Below, in pieces: positions 25,555 through 33,508 of a stretch of DNA of 43,509 nucleotides (within the stretch, counting starts at the first letter, position 1; each line of letters begins with the position of its first letter). A model generated the notes under the pieces. It was not told where the DNA came from. It saw only the letters and a list, made by a program, of their open reading frames with translations, and made no database searches. Source of the stretch: Avibacterium volantium_A. GTDB taxonomy: Bacteria > Pseudomonadota > Gammaproteobacteria > Enterobacterales > Pasteurellaceae. Location: assembly GCF_049366555.1 (NCBI RefSeq), contig NZ_JBMMGT010000023.1, forward strand, positions 1 through 43,509, in the 5' to 3' direction. A program made the position numbers and the translations under genes.

Positions 25555-25570
25555 TCCGATCTTGATCGCA
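25555..25570 (-). promoter_or_regulatory. CRP-S site (Sxy-dependent competence regulatory element) of comF
   Basis: On the minus strand TGCGA-TCAAGA-TCGGA, flanked by T5 and A4 runs, matches the Pasteurellaceae CRP-S consensus TGCGA-N6-TCGCA at 9 of 10 core positions. The characteristic C in the third position of the left half (TGCGA, not TGTGA) distinguishes it from an ordinary CRP site. It is centred about 88 bases upstream of the comF GTG. It also lies about 54 bases before the start of the divergent phosphatase, but such sites act directionally and comF is the expected target. Confidence 0.8.
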
Positions 25571-25616
25571 AAAAATGGTAAAATTTGCTCAAAATTTAGA
25601 TAAGAAGAGGATAAAA

Positions 25617-26429
25617 ATGATAGTACCGAATTATCGTAAGCAAATTAAAGCGGTTTTTTTTGATATTGATGAAACTTTATTTGTGAAAAATAAAGTACAT
25701 TTTCCAGAAAGCGCTAGACTTGCTATTCAAAAATTGCAAGCGAATGGCATTTTGGTTGGCATTGCAACTGGGCGTGCACGTTGCAGCTTTCCAGCTAAAA
25801 TTAATGAAATGGTAGAGCAAGAAGGCATTCGCACCTTTGTTACTACCAATGGACAATTTGCCGTACATAATGATGAGGTGATTGAAAAGCACCCGATTCC
25901 AACAGAAAAAGTTCAGCGGTTAGTGGATTTCTTTGAGCTTCATAATATTGCCTATGCCTTTGTTTCTAATGATAAAATTCGTGTTTCTGAAATTACACCA
26001 ATGTTAAAGTACGCGCTTGATCCGATCACCACAGATTATCAAGTTGATAAAACCTATTATCAACAAAATGATGTGTACCAAGTGCTCGCCTTTTATGCCG
26101 AAGATAAAGATGAATTGGTTGCACAAGCACATATTTTAGACGATCTGAAAACGGTACGTTGGCACGAAAACTCAGTGGATATTTTTGATGCTGAAGGCTC
26201 AAAAGCAAGAGGCATTGCCGCGATTGCACGTCATCTTGGTTTTTCAATGGAAAATGTGATGGCGTTTGGTGATGGTTTAAATGACATCGAAATGCTTAGC
26301 TTGGTGGGTGTTGGCGTGGCAATGGGAAACGGACACGATACCTTAAAAGCTCTCGCTAATCACGTTACGGATCATATTGAAGAAGACGGCGTGTACAATT
26401 TTCTTGTAAAATCAGGGTTAATCGAATAA
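25617..26429 (+). CDS. Cof-type HAD-IIB sugar/nucleotide phosphatase
   Basis: Haloacid-dehalogenase hydrolase of 270 residues. Motif I FFDIDETLF (DxD nucleophile near residues 14-16), motif II ATGRA, a Cof-type C2 cap in the middle, motif III lysine in GSKARGIAAI, and motif IV FGDGLNDIEML. Cof-type enzymes dephosphorylate sugar phosphates, PLP or nucleotides; the substrate is not evident. I start at the ATG at 25617 with AAGAAGAGG upstream; an earlier GTG/ATG region lies within the comF control region. The next gene follows by 12 bases, so the two are likely cotranscribed. Confidence 0.88.
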   Translation: MIVPNYRKQIKAVFFDIDETLFVKNKVHFPESARLAIQKLQANGILVGIATGRARCSFPAKINEMVEQEGIRTFVTTNGQFAVHNDEVIEKHPIPTEKVQRLVDFFELHNIAYAFVSNDKIRVSEITPMLKYALDPITTDYQVDKTYYQQNDVYQVLAFYAEDKDELVAQAHILDDLKTVRWHENSVDIFDAEGSKARGIAAIARHLGFSMENVMAFGDGLNDIEMLSLVGVGVAMGNGHDTLKALANHVTDHIEEDGVYNFLVKSGLIE

Positions 26430-26441
26430 TAAGGAAACTCA

Positions 26442-27284
26442 ATGTTAAATTTCGATGCATTAAAAACTATGCGCCCCGTTATAATGACGCCAAGCCACGA
26501 TGGGAAATATTTTCATAACTATGTGATTTCATTATTAAATTTCACTAGTGCAGCAAGTAATCTTGGTTTGCGTTTACAGGTGTCTTTACAGCGTGGTGAA
26601 AGCCTAATTACACGAGCAAGAAATAATGCCGTTGCAGAATTTTTAGCCAATAAACAATGGACACATTTATTTTGGATTGATTCCGATATTGGCTTCTCCG
26701 TTGATGCTGCTTTGCGTTTATTATTGTCAGATTATGACATTGCCGCAGGGGTTTATCCTCTAAAATACGAACAATTTCCAAGTGAAATTCCTGCTGGAAT
26801 GACAAAGCAAGAATTTGAATCTGCCAGCACGAGATATACGGTAAACACAGGGCGTGTAGAAGGCGATAAGGTGCAATTAGCCATTCAACCAGACGGCTTT
26901 ATGGAAATGGACGAAGCGCCAACAGGGTTTATGTGCATTAAACGCGAAGTATTTGAAAAAATGATGGCGCATTATCCAGAATTGCAATATGTGCCAGATA
27001 GCATTGGCTACCAAGATTTAGGGCTACATTATCGTTTTTTTGACGTAATGATCGACCCGCAGACCAACCGCTATCTTTCTGAAGATTACGGATTTTGCTA
27101 TTTATGGCGTAAAATGGGCGGTAAAGTTTATATTGATTGCCAATCTAACCTCACTCACCAAGGGGCGAAATTATATACAGGTGATTTTGCCAATTCACTT
27201 ATTCATAACTTGCCGAACGCCATTGGTGCACCAGCAGGTAAAATAATGCAAATTGACGGTTTGCAATATTTAAAAACGAAATAA
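26442..27284 (+). CDS. Uncharacterised GT-A-like (putative glycosyltransferase) protein
   Basis: A 280-residue soluble protein with features of GT-A glycosyltransferases but no named family that I can assign. Seen: an ARNNAVAEFL helix (residues 59-68), THLFWIDSDIGF with DSD at 80-82 as a candidate metal/nucleotide DxD, a mid-region PTGFMCIKREVFEKM, and ISEDYG-like LSEDYGFCYLWRKMGGKVYID, where ED could be the catalytic acid pair. The C-terminal NLTHQG histidine could be the third metal ligand. AAGGAAAC precedes the ATG. No membrane segment or signal peptide is evident. The neighbours (a phosphatase and a DyP peroxidase) do not reveal the substrate. Confidence 0.7.
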   Translation: MLNFDALKTMRPVIMTPSHDGKYFHNYVISLLNFTSAASNLGLRLQVSLQRGESLITRARNNAVAEFLANKQWTHLFWIDSDIGFSVDAALRLLLSDYDIAAGVYPLKYEQFPSEIPAGMTKQEFESASTRYTVNTGRVEGDKVQLAIQPDGFMEMDEAPTGFMCIKREVFEKMMAHYPELQYVPDSIGYQDLGLHYRFFDVMIDPQTNRYLSEDYGFCYLWRKMGGKVYIDCQSNLTHQGAKLYTGDFANSLIHNLPNAIGAPAGKIMQIDGLQYLKTK

Positions 27285-27329
27285 AAAACAACCGCACTTA
27301 TTAAAGTGCCTCTAACGAAAGGAAATATT

Positions 27330-28247
27330 ATGGCTGCTTTACAAAATGTTCTTGATGAACCAAACAAAAACACCATTTTTATGGTGTGGAATTTTCACGA
27401 TGATGTGGACGTAAAACCCGCGTTCCAACAACTTTGCGGATTAATTGGCAATCTTAATAATTCGGCGAAAACCCGTTTTCCTGATGCCAAAGCCAGCGTC
27501 GTAATGGGCATTGGACACGATGCGTGGTTACGCCTTGATTTACCACAGCCGTTGCCAAAAGAGCTTGTCCCTTTTGAGCCAATTAAAGGTGCAAAATATA
27601 CTGCCGTGGCAACCCGTGGCGATTTGCATTTCCATATCCGTTGTGATCAACCAAGCTATTGCTTTGATATTGCACAAAATATCACCGATGTATTACACGA
27701 TGTGGCAAAATGCGTGGTGGATATTCAAGGCTTCCGCTATTGGGACGGACGCAGTATTCTTGGTTTTGTGGACGGCACAGAAAACCCGCACGATCCAGAA
27801 GATCGCATCTTATTCGGCACCGTAGGGGAAGAAGACCCAGCTTACCAAGGCGGTAGCTATTTATTCGTACAAAAATATGTTCACGATATGCAAGCGTGGC
27901 GCGCGCTGCCATTAAGTGAGCAAGAAAAAGTGTTCGGCCGCTCTAAAGCAGATGACATTGAAATGGAGGATGACACAAAACCAGCTAACAGCCACAGCGC
28001 ATTAGCTAACGTGGGCGATGATCGTAAAGTCATTCGCGACAATATGCCCTTTTCTGCTAACGGCGAAGTGGGAACTTATTTCATTGCTTATGCCAACACC
28101 TTCAGCACCGTGCAAGCAATGTTAAACAATATGTTTATCGGCAACCCCGCTGGCAATTACGACCGCTTGCTTGATTTCAGCCGTACCCGCACCGGCACGC
28201 TTTTCTTCGTCCCAACCTTAGATATGTTGGACGAATTTGCGGAGTAA
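27330..28247 (+). CDS. yfeX: DyP-type haem peroxidase (YfeX-like)
   Basis: Cytosolic dye-decolorising peroxidase of 305 residues; E. coli YfeX oxidises porphyrinogens and has been debated as a dechelatase. Seen: DDVDVKPAF region, ARFPDAK-like TRFPDAKASV, the DyP signature GFVDGTENP whose Asp is the distal acid, FVQKYVHDM, the proximal-haem histidine region NSHSALAN, and RDNMPFS. No Tat signal is present, so it stays in the cytoplasm. The ATG at 27330 has AAAGGAAA upstream; a GTG at 27306 lies within degenerate uptake-signal sequence. It ends at a strong terminator. Confidence 0.9.
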   Translation: MAALQNVLDEPNKNTIFMVWNFHDDVDVKPAFQQLCGLIGNLNNSAKTRFPDAKASVVMGIGHDAWLRLDLPQPLPKELVPFEPIKGAKYTAVATRGDLHFHIRCDQPSYCFDIAQNITDVLHDVAKCVVDIQGFRYWDGRSILGFVDGTENPHDPEDRILFGTVGEEDPAYQGGSYLFVQKYVHDMQAWRALPLSEQEKVFGRSKADDIEMEDDTKPANSHSALANVGDDRKVIRDNMPFSANGEVGTYFIAYANTFSTVQAMLNNMFIGNPAGNYDRLLDFSRTRTGTLFFVPTLDMLDEFAE

Positions 28248-28254
28248 TCTCATC

Positions 28255-28284
28255 AACCTAGCACGTTTGTGCTAGGTTTTTTAT
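28255..28284 (+). terminator. Terminator between the DyP peroxidase and trmN6
   Basis: AACCTAGCAC (28255-28264) pairs perfectly with GTGCTAGGTT (28269-28278) around GTTT, followed by a T run. It serves the peroxidase; the two genes are convergent. Confidence 0.92.
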
Positions 28285-28998
28285 TCAAAACCTCAAATAA
28301 AACCCTTTCGTTAGCGCCACAAAGTCAGGGTGGTATTGATTATTTTCGTCATAAATAATCAGTTGTGAATGTTGCATTGGCGCGGGCTGTTTGCGGAATG
28401 TGAGCAGCAGGCGTTGTGCGGGCTTGCCGATTTTGGTGATCACATCACATTGTTCTGTGCAATAAAGTGCGGTGCTTTTTTGTAAGATTTTTCCTGCTTC
28501 ATAGGGCAGGATAAATTGAATTTTCCCCTGTTCATTTAAGCATTGCGCTGCCACATTGAGCCAGTCATTATGGCTTTGTTCAAGAGTGTAGCGCGCAAGA
28601 TCACGTTGTGCGTTTTTGCAAGCCTGTGCAGGTTCAAAATAGGGCGGATTAGCCACAATTAAATCAAAAAAGTGCGGTGGATTTTGTGCGAATTTTGCAA
28701 TATCCATTTGATATAGCGAGATTTTCTCAGCCCAAGGGGAAGCCTGAATATTTTCCTGCGCCTGCTCTGCCGCGGCATTATCAAGTTCCACCGCACTAAT
28801 ATGGCAATCTTGTGCCGTGCGTTGTGCCAACATTAACGCAATTAACCCCGTGCCTGTGCCGAGATCCAAAAGGTTTTTTGCCCCTTGAATATCCGCCCAA
28901 GCACCAAGCAAAATGCCGTCTGTTCCCACTTTCATTGCACAGCGATGATGATTAACCTGAAACTGCTTAAAGCGAAAGCCTTGATTTTTCGTTGCCAT
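28285..28998 (-). CDS. trmN6: tRNA1(Val) adenine-37 N6-methyltransferase TrmN6
   Basis: SAM-dependent methyltransferase (E. coli YfiC) making m6A37 in tRNA-Val. The 237-residue protein shows GFRFKQFQVNHHRCAMKVGTDGILLGAW, SAM motif I LDLGTGTGLIALMLAQR, AVELD, and the catalytic NPPY in LIVANPPYF. I start at the ATG at 28998 (MATKNQGF); the frame upstream runs into srmB's promoter region. Uptake signals lie inside the gene at 28465 and 28670. It is divergent from srmB. Confidence 0.94.
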   Translation of the reverse strand: MATKNQGFRFKQFQVNHHRCAMKVGTDGILLGAWADIQGAKNLLDLGTGTGLIALMLAQRTAQDCHISAVELDNAAAEQAQENIQASPWAEKISLYQMDIAKFAQNPPHFFDLIVANPPYFEPAQACKNAQRDLARYTLEQSHNDWLNVAAQCLNEQGKIQFILPYEAGKILQKSTALYCTEQCDVITKIGKPAQRLLLTFRKQPAPMQHSQLIIYDENNQYHPDFVALTKGFYLRF

Positions 28999-29015
28999 AA
29001 ACTTCCCAAAAATTG

Positions 29016-29046
29016 ACCGCACTTTGCTCCCAAAGTGCGGTATAAT
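29016..29046 (+). promoter_or_regulatory. Paired uptake signals forming a hairpin beside the srmB -10
   Basis: ACCGCACTTTG (29016-29026) and CAAAGTGCGGT (29031-29041) are perfect inverted copies with a 4-base loop. The final T starts TATAAT (29041-29046), a consensus -10 about 35 bases before the srmB ATG. No terminator T run follows, so in this divergent spacer the pair is a promoter-region palindrome rather than a terminator. Confidence 0.65.
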
Positions 29047-29080
29047 CAGCACCAATTTTTTCCTAATAGTAACAATAAAT

Positions 29081-30397
29081 ATGAACTTAGCACAATTTGA
29101 AGAATTGGATCTCGCCCCAGAATTATTAAAAGCCTTAGCGAAAAAAGGCTACCAACGCCCCACTGCTATTCAGTTGGAAAGTATTCCAGCGGCAATGGCG
29201 GAGCGAGATGTGCTAGGCTCAGCCCCAACAGGCACGGGGAAAACCGCCGCTTTCTTATTGCCCGCCTTGCAACATCTGCTAGATAATCCACGCCGTAAAC
29301 CTGGTACGCCAAGGGTGTTGGTTCTCACCCCAACTCGAGAGTTGGCGATGCAAGTGGCAGAGCAAGCGGAGCAATTAGCGCAATTTACCAACCTTGATAT
29401 TACCACCATCACAGGCGGTGTGGCGTATCAAAACCACGGCGAAGTGTTTAACAGCAACCAAGATTTGGTGGTCGCCACGCCGGGGCGTTTGCTGCAATAT
29501 ATTCAAGAAGAAAATTTTGATTGTCGGGCGGTAGAAATTCTGATTTTTGACGAAGCGGATCGTATGCTGCAAATGGGCTTTGGGCAAGACGCAGAAAAAA
29601 TCGCGGCAGAAACCCGCTGGCGTAAGCAAACCTTGCTGTTTTCTGCTACGTTAGAAGGGGAATTGCTAATGGATTTTGCAGGGCGGCTACTCAATGACCC
29701 TGTAAAAATTGATGCGGAGCCAAGTCGCCGTGAGCGTAAAAAAATCCAACAATGGTACTATCACGCAGACAGCGATGAGCATAAAGTGAAATTGCTCGCT
29801 CGTTTTATTGAGCAGGAAAAGGTAAGCAAGGGCATTATTTTCGTTCGCCGCCGTGAAACTGTGCGAGAGCTTTCCGACACCTTGCGCAAACGTGGCATTC
29901 GCAGTACCTATTTAGAAGGGGAAATGGCGCAAACGCAACGCAATAATGCCATTGATAAACTCAAAAATGGTGTGGTAACCGTGCTAGTTGCCACCGATGT
30001 GGCAGCGCGTGGGATTGATATTGATGACATCAGCCACGTGATGAATATGGATTTGCCTTACAGCGCAGACACTTATTTACACCGCATCGGACGCACCGCG
30101 CGCGCAGGCAAAAAAGGGGTGGCGGTGTCTTTCGTAGAAGCCCACGATTATAAACTGCTCGGCAAAATTAAGCGTTACACCGAAGAGTTGCTCAAACCAC
30201 GCATTATCGAAGGCTTAGAACCGCGTACCAAAGCACCGAAAGACGGCGAAGTCAAAAGCGTCAGTAAAAAACAAAAAGCGCGTATTAAACAAAAACGGGC
30301 AGAAAAGAAAAAATCAGAACAGCAGAAAAAAACCAAACTCCGCCATAAAGACACAAAAAACATCGGCAAACGCCGTAAGCCGAGTGGGGTAGAATAA
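29081..30397 (+). CDS. srmB: DEAD-box RNA helicase SrmB
   Basis: ATP-dependent RNA helicase acting early in 50S ribosome assembly. The 438 residues carry the Q-motif GYQRPTAIQ, motif I SAPTGTGKTA, PTRELAMQV, TPGRLLQYI, motif II DEAD, motif III SAT, TDVAARGIDI and motif VI HRIGRTARAGK. The C-terminal tail after about residue 370 is strongly basic and ends KDTKNIGKRRKPSG, near-identical to E. coli SrmB. Use of ATG 29081 gives MNLAQFEELDLAPELL. It ends at a compact hairpin shared with the convergent regulator gene. Confidence 0.95.
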   Translation: MNLAQFEELDLAPELLKALAKKGYQRPTAIQLESIPAAMAERDVLGSAPTGTGKTAAFLLPALQHLLDNPRRKPGTPRVLVLTPTRELAMQVAEQAEQLAQFTNLDITTITGGVAYQNHGEVFNSNQDLVVATPGRLLQYIQEENFDCRAVEILIFDEADRMLQMGFGQDAEKIAAETRWRKQTLLFSATLEGELLMDFAGRLLNDPVKIDAEPSRRERKKIQQWYYHADSDEHKVKLLARFIEQEKVSKGIIFVRRRETVRELSDTLRKRGIRSTYLEGEMAQTQRNNAIDKLKNGVVTVLVATDVAARGIDIDDISHVMNMDLPYSADTYLHRIGRTARAGKKGVAVSFVEAHDYKLLGKIKRYTEELLKPRIIEGLEPRTKAPKDGEVKSVSKKQKARIKQKRAEKKKSEQQKKTKLRHKDTKNIGKRRKPSGVE

Positions 30398-30401
30398 AAA
30401 G

Positions 30402-30427
30402 TGCGGTGGTTTTTTACCGCATTTTTT
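30402..30427. terminator. Uptake-signal-derived terminator between srmB and the DeoR-family gene
   Basis: TGCGGT (30402-30407), part of an uptake signal at 30399-30407, pairs with ACCGCA (30416-30421) around GGTTTTTT and is followed by TTTTTT. The preceding A run allows minus-strand use as well. Confidence 0.7.
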
Positions 30428-31184
30428 ATACTAAAGTTAGATCAATCTTCATTTCTCGAATGGCGACTTGCGCATTATCTAATAAATCCTGATCGGAAAT
30501 AATTCGATCAAATTCATCTAGCGCACAAATATGAAACGTTGCGCTTTTTCCGTATTTAGACGAATCTGAAACCAAAATTTTTCTTTGGCTAGATTGCAAA
30601 ATAGCACGTTTCACAGGCAGCTTATTTTCATCAGGTGTAGTAAGTCCTTTTAAATTCCAAGAAGATGTGGAAATAAAGGCTATATCAATAGCAAGTTGTC
30701 TTAAGAGTTGAGCAGCTAGCTCTCCCACTGAAGAATAATTAGATTTATTTACCGTTCCGCCACAATGTACTAATTCGCATTGTCCATTTTTCATTAGAAA
30801 ATCTGCGATAATAAAATCATTGGTTACCACCAAGAGATCTTCTCTATCTGCAATTCGATGGGCGATTTCAAGGGTTGTGGTGCCAGCATCTAAATAAACG
30901 GTTGTATTTTGTGGAATGGATTGTGCAGCACAAATACCGATATTTTCTTTTTGTAACGTGGATAACAAAGATTTTGCGTTATGGGTAAGTTCGTCTGATA
31001 AATGCTCTAATAATTTCACACCACCAGAAACAGAAACTACACGCCCTTCTTGTTCTAATTTTTGAATATCTCGGCGGATTGTCATATGAGATACGCCAAG
31101 CACTTCGACTAACTGAGTGATACTAATAATATTATGCTGCCGAATAAGATTAAGTAGCTGTTTTTGTCGCTCTGCAGGAATCAT
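30426..31184 (-). CDS. DeoR/GlpR-family regulator of the tetronate cluster
   Basis: A 252-residue repressor-type protein. The N-terminal winged helix (RQKQLLNLIRQHNIISITQLVEVLGVSHMTIRRDIQKLEQEGRV, written here in parts: ISITQLVEVLGV then MTIRRDIQKLE) is the DeoR signature. The C-terminal DeoRC sugar-phosphate domain has YLDAGTTTLEIA and ISTSSW. I choose the ATG at 31184, with CGGAG spaced 6 bases upstream, over the GTG one codon before it. It is divergent from ltnD and most likely senses a pathway phosphate such as 3-oxo-tetronate 4-phosphate or its product; the ligand is inference. I recall a homologue in the same position in H. influenzae (HI1009). Confidence 0.88.
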   Translation of the reverse strand: MIPAERQKQLLNLIRQHNIISITQLVEVLGVSHMTIRRDIQKLEQEGRVVSVSGGVKLLEHLSDELTHNAKSLLSTLQKENIGICAAQSIPQNTTVYLDAGTTTLEIAHRIADREDLLVVTNDFIIADFLMKNGQCELVHCGGTVNKSNYSSVGELAAQLLRQLAIDIAFISTSSWNLKGLTTPDENKLPVKRAILQSSQRKILVSDSSKYGKSATFHICALDEFDRIISDQDLLDNAQVAIREMKIDLTLV

Positions 31185-31254
31185 CACATACTCCGAAAGG
31201 ATTAATTTTCTCTATTATAAAGTCTTTCACGGGAAAATCCCATCTTAAAAATTA

Positions 31255-31324
31255 ACAATATTTCACAATAAATGTTAAATATTGTGATCTTTATCGCAGT
31301 TTTTTATTTCAAAATAGATAAAAT
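31255..31324 (+). promoter_or_regulatory. ltnD operon promoter: CRP site and dyad operator
   Basis: TGTGA-TCTTTA-TCGCA (31283-31298) differs from the CRP palindrome by one base. TAAAAT at 31319-31324 is a plausible -10, and a start near 31331 places the CRP site at about -41, the class II position. Overlapping it, ACAATATTT (31255-31263) and AAATATTGT (31277-31285) form a perfect 9-bp dyad, a candidate operator for the adjacent DeoR-family protein. Overlap of the two suggests competition. Confidence 0.6.
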
Positions 31325-31362
31325 GAGTTACATCTTAATCATTATTACAAAGGAGAATGGGT

Positions 31363-32265
31363 ATGAAAAATTATTCAGTTGCCGTTATTGGTTTAGGCGC
31401 AATGGGTATGGGCGCTGCAAAATCTTGCGTAAATGCTGGCTTGGATACCTATGGCGTTGATCTAAACCCAGTTGCACTACAAACCCTAAAAGATCACGGG
31501 GCAAAAGCCGTTGGAAAAAGTGCGGTAGATTTTGCACAAGAATTAGATGCAGTGGTGTTATTGGTAGTCAATGCCGCGCAAGTTAAGGCGGTGTTGTTTG
31601 GCGAAAATGGCTTAGCACAGCACTTAAAACCAGATACAGCAGTAATGGTTTCTTCTACAATTTCTGCACAAGATGCGAAAGAAATTTCACAAAAATTAAC
31701 AGAGTTAGGTTTGCTTATGTTAGATGCGCCTGTTTCTGGTGGTGCTGCAAAAGCAGCGGCAGGAGAAATGACAGTAATGGCATCAGGTTCAAAACAAGCT
31801 TTTGAGAAATTACAGCCTGTATTAACTGCCGTTGCAGGTAAGGTTTATAACATCGGTGAAGAAATTGGTTTAGGCGCAACAGTGAAAATCATTCATCAAC
31901 TCTTGGCTGGTGTACATATTGCCGCAGGTGCTGAAGCAATGGCTTTAGCGGCTAAAGCAGGTATTCCCCTTGATTTGATGTATGACGTTGTGACCAATGC
32001 GGCAGGTAATTCTTGGATGTTTGAAAACCGAATGAAACACGTTGTCGAAGGTGATTATACCCCACTTTCAATGGTTGATATTTTTGTTAAAGATTTAGGC
32101 TTAGTGAATGACACGGCAAAATCGCTCCATTTCCCACTGCACTTGGCAAGCACGGCTTATTCAATGTTTACAGAAGCAAGCAATGCAGGTTACGGAAAAG
32201 AAGATGACAGCGCAGTGATTAAAATTTTTAGTGGTATCGAGCTACCAAAAAAGGAGGGATATTAA
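31363..32265 (+). CDS. ltnD: L-threonate dehydrogenase LtnD
   Basis: NAD-dependent beta-hydroxyacid dehydrogenase oxidising L-threonate to 2-oxo-tetronate. The 300 residues contain the Rossmann AVIGLGAMGMGAA, the substrate-binding DAPVSGGAAKA, the catalytic lysine in VKIIHQLLAG, and a C-terminal helical domain with VKDLGLVNDTAKS. AGGAG at 31351-31355 is too close to the ATG at 31357 (1 base) but well placed for 31363, which I use. First gene of the operon. GarR/tartronate semialdehyde reductase is the nearest alternative, but the OtnK-OtnC-OtnI neighbours decide for LtnD. Confidence 0.9.
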   Translation: MKNYSVAVIGLGAMGMGAAKSCVNAGLDTYGVDLNPVALQTLKDHGAKAVGKSAVDFAQELDAVVLLVVNAAQVKAVLFGENGLAQHLKPDTAVMVSSTISAQDAKEISQKLTELGLLMLDAPVSGGAAKAAAGEMTVMASGSKQAFEKLQPVLTAVAGKVYNIGEEIGLGATVKIIHQLLAGVHIAAGAEAMALAAKAGIPLDLMYDVVTNAAGNSWMFENRMKHVVEGDYTPLSMVDIFVKDLGLVNDTAKSLHFPLHLASTAYSMFTEASNAGYGKEDDSAVIKIFSGIELPKKEGY

Positions 32266-32266
32266 G

Positions 32267-33508
32267 ATGTTAGGTGTTATTGCAGATGATTTTACGGGTG
32301 CAAGTGATATTGCCAGTTTCCTTGTAGAAAATGGGCTTCGCACCGTTCAAATGAATGGTGTACCAACACAACCTTTGCAAGATAGTGTTGATGCCATTGT
32401 CATTAGTTTGAAATCCCGTTCAAATCCAGCAAATGAGGCCGTTCAACAATCTTTACAAGCGTTAGATTGGTTAAAGCAAAATGGCTGTTCACAGTTTTAT
32501 TTTAAATATTGTTCCACCTTTGATAGCACAGAAAAAGGCAATATTGGGCCTGTTACAGATGCGTTATTAAAGGCGTTAAATGATGATTTCACGGTGATCA
32601 CGCCGGCATTACCGATTAATGGTAGAACGATTTTTAATGGCTATTTGTTTGTGGGCGATGTGCTACTTAATGAATCTGGAATGCGCAACCACCCAATCAC
32701 GCCAATGAAAGATGCCAATTTGCTCCGTTTAATGGATTCTCAAGCAGAAGGGAAAACGGGATTAGTCGCTTATGCTGATGTCATTCAGGGTAGTGAACAA
32801 GTTAAGGCGCGTTTCGCAGCATTAAAACAACAAGGCTGCCGTTATGCCGTGGTGGATGCCGTTGATAACCAACAGCTTGCGGTTTTAGCTGATGCTGTGG
32901 CTGATTTCAAATTGGTAACAGGCGGTTCTGGACTTGCGGCTTATATGGCTGCGCGTTTAAGTGGCGGTAAAAAAGGAGACAATGCGTTTACCCCAACAAA
33001 AGGAAAAACTGTCGTGTTGTCAGGCTCTTGTTCGGTAATGACCAATCAACAAGTAGAAAATTATCAGAAAAAAGCACCGCACTTATTCCTTGATGTAGAA
33101 CAAGCCATTAATCATCCTGATTATGCGGACAAGCTATATCAATGGACGATGGAAAATTTAGATTCACCATTAGCACCAATGATTTATGCCATCGTTCCCC
33201 CTGAAAAACTTAAAGCTATTCAAAATGAATTTGGTGCAGAACGCGCCAGTCAGGCTATTGAACAAACCTTTGCGCGTTTAGCGGAAAAATTGAAAAACGC
33301 AGGCGTAACCAATTTTATTACAGCTGGCGGTGAAACATCTAGCATTGTGGTACAGCAACTTGGTTTTAGTGGTTTCCATATTGGTAAACAAATTGCGCCG
33401 GGTGTGCCTTGGTTAAAAGCGGTGGAAGAACCCATTTATCTTGCCTTGAAATCGGGCAATTTCGGCAAAGTAGATTTCTTTGAATTTGCACAAGGAATGG
33501 CTGTATGA
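32267..33508 (+). CDS. otnK: 3-oxo-tetronate 4-kinase OtnK
   Basis: Four-carbon acid sugar kinase (DUF1537/YgbK family) of 413 residues; ATP-dependent phosphorylation of 3-oxo-tetronate. The N-terminal domain begins LGVIADDFTGASDIASFL and includes KYCSTFDSTEKGNIGP, the substrate site. The C-terminal nucleotide-binding domain has VTGGSGLAAYMA and FITAGGETSS. The ATG at 32267 starts one base after the ltnD stop, with AAGGAGG ahead. The gene ends by a 4-base ATGA overlap with otnC, so translation is coupled. An uptake signal lies at 33076-33084. Confidence 0.92.
   Translation: MLGVIADDFTGASDIASFLVENGLRTVQMNGVPTQPLQDSVDAIVISLKSRSNPANEAVQQSLQALDWLKQNGCSQFYFKYCSTFDSTEKGNIGPVTDALLKALNDDFTVITPALPINGRTIFNGYLFVGDVLLNESGMRNHPITPMKDANLLRLMDSQAEGKTGLVAYADVIQGSEQVKARFAALKQQGCRYAVVDAVDNQQLAVLADAVADFKLVTGGSGLAAYMAARLSGGKKGDNAFTPTKGKTVVLSGSCSVMTNQQVENYQKKAPHLFLDVEQAINHPDYADKLYQWTMENLDSPLAPMIYAIVPPEKLKAIQNEFGAERASQAIEQTFARLAEKLKNAGVTNFITAGGETSSIVVQQLGFSGFHIGKQIAPGVPWLKAVEEPIYLALKSGNFGKVDFFEFAQGMAV

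Noticed and set aside
31272..31460. 62-codon frame at the ltnD promoter
   Set aside because: Overlaps the promoter and the first codons of ltnD in another frame, with no ribosome site.
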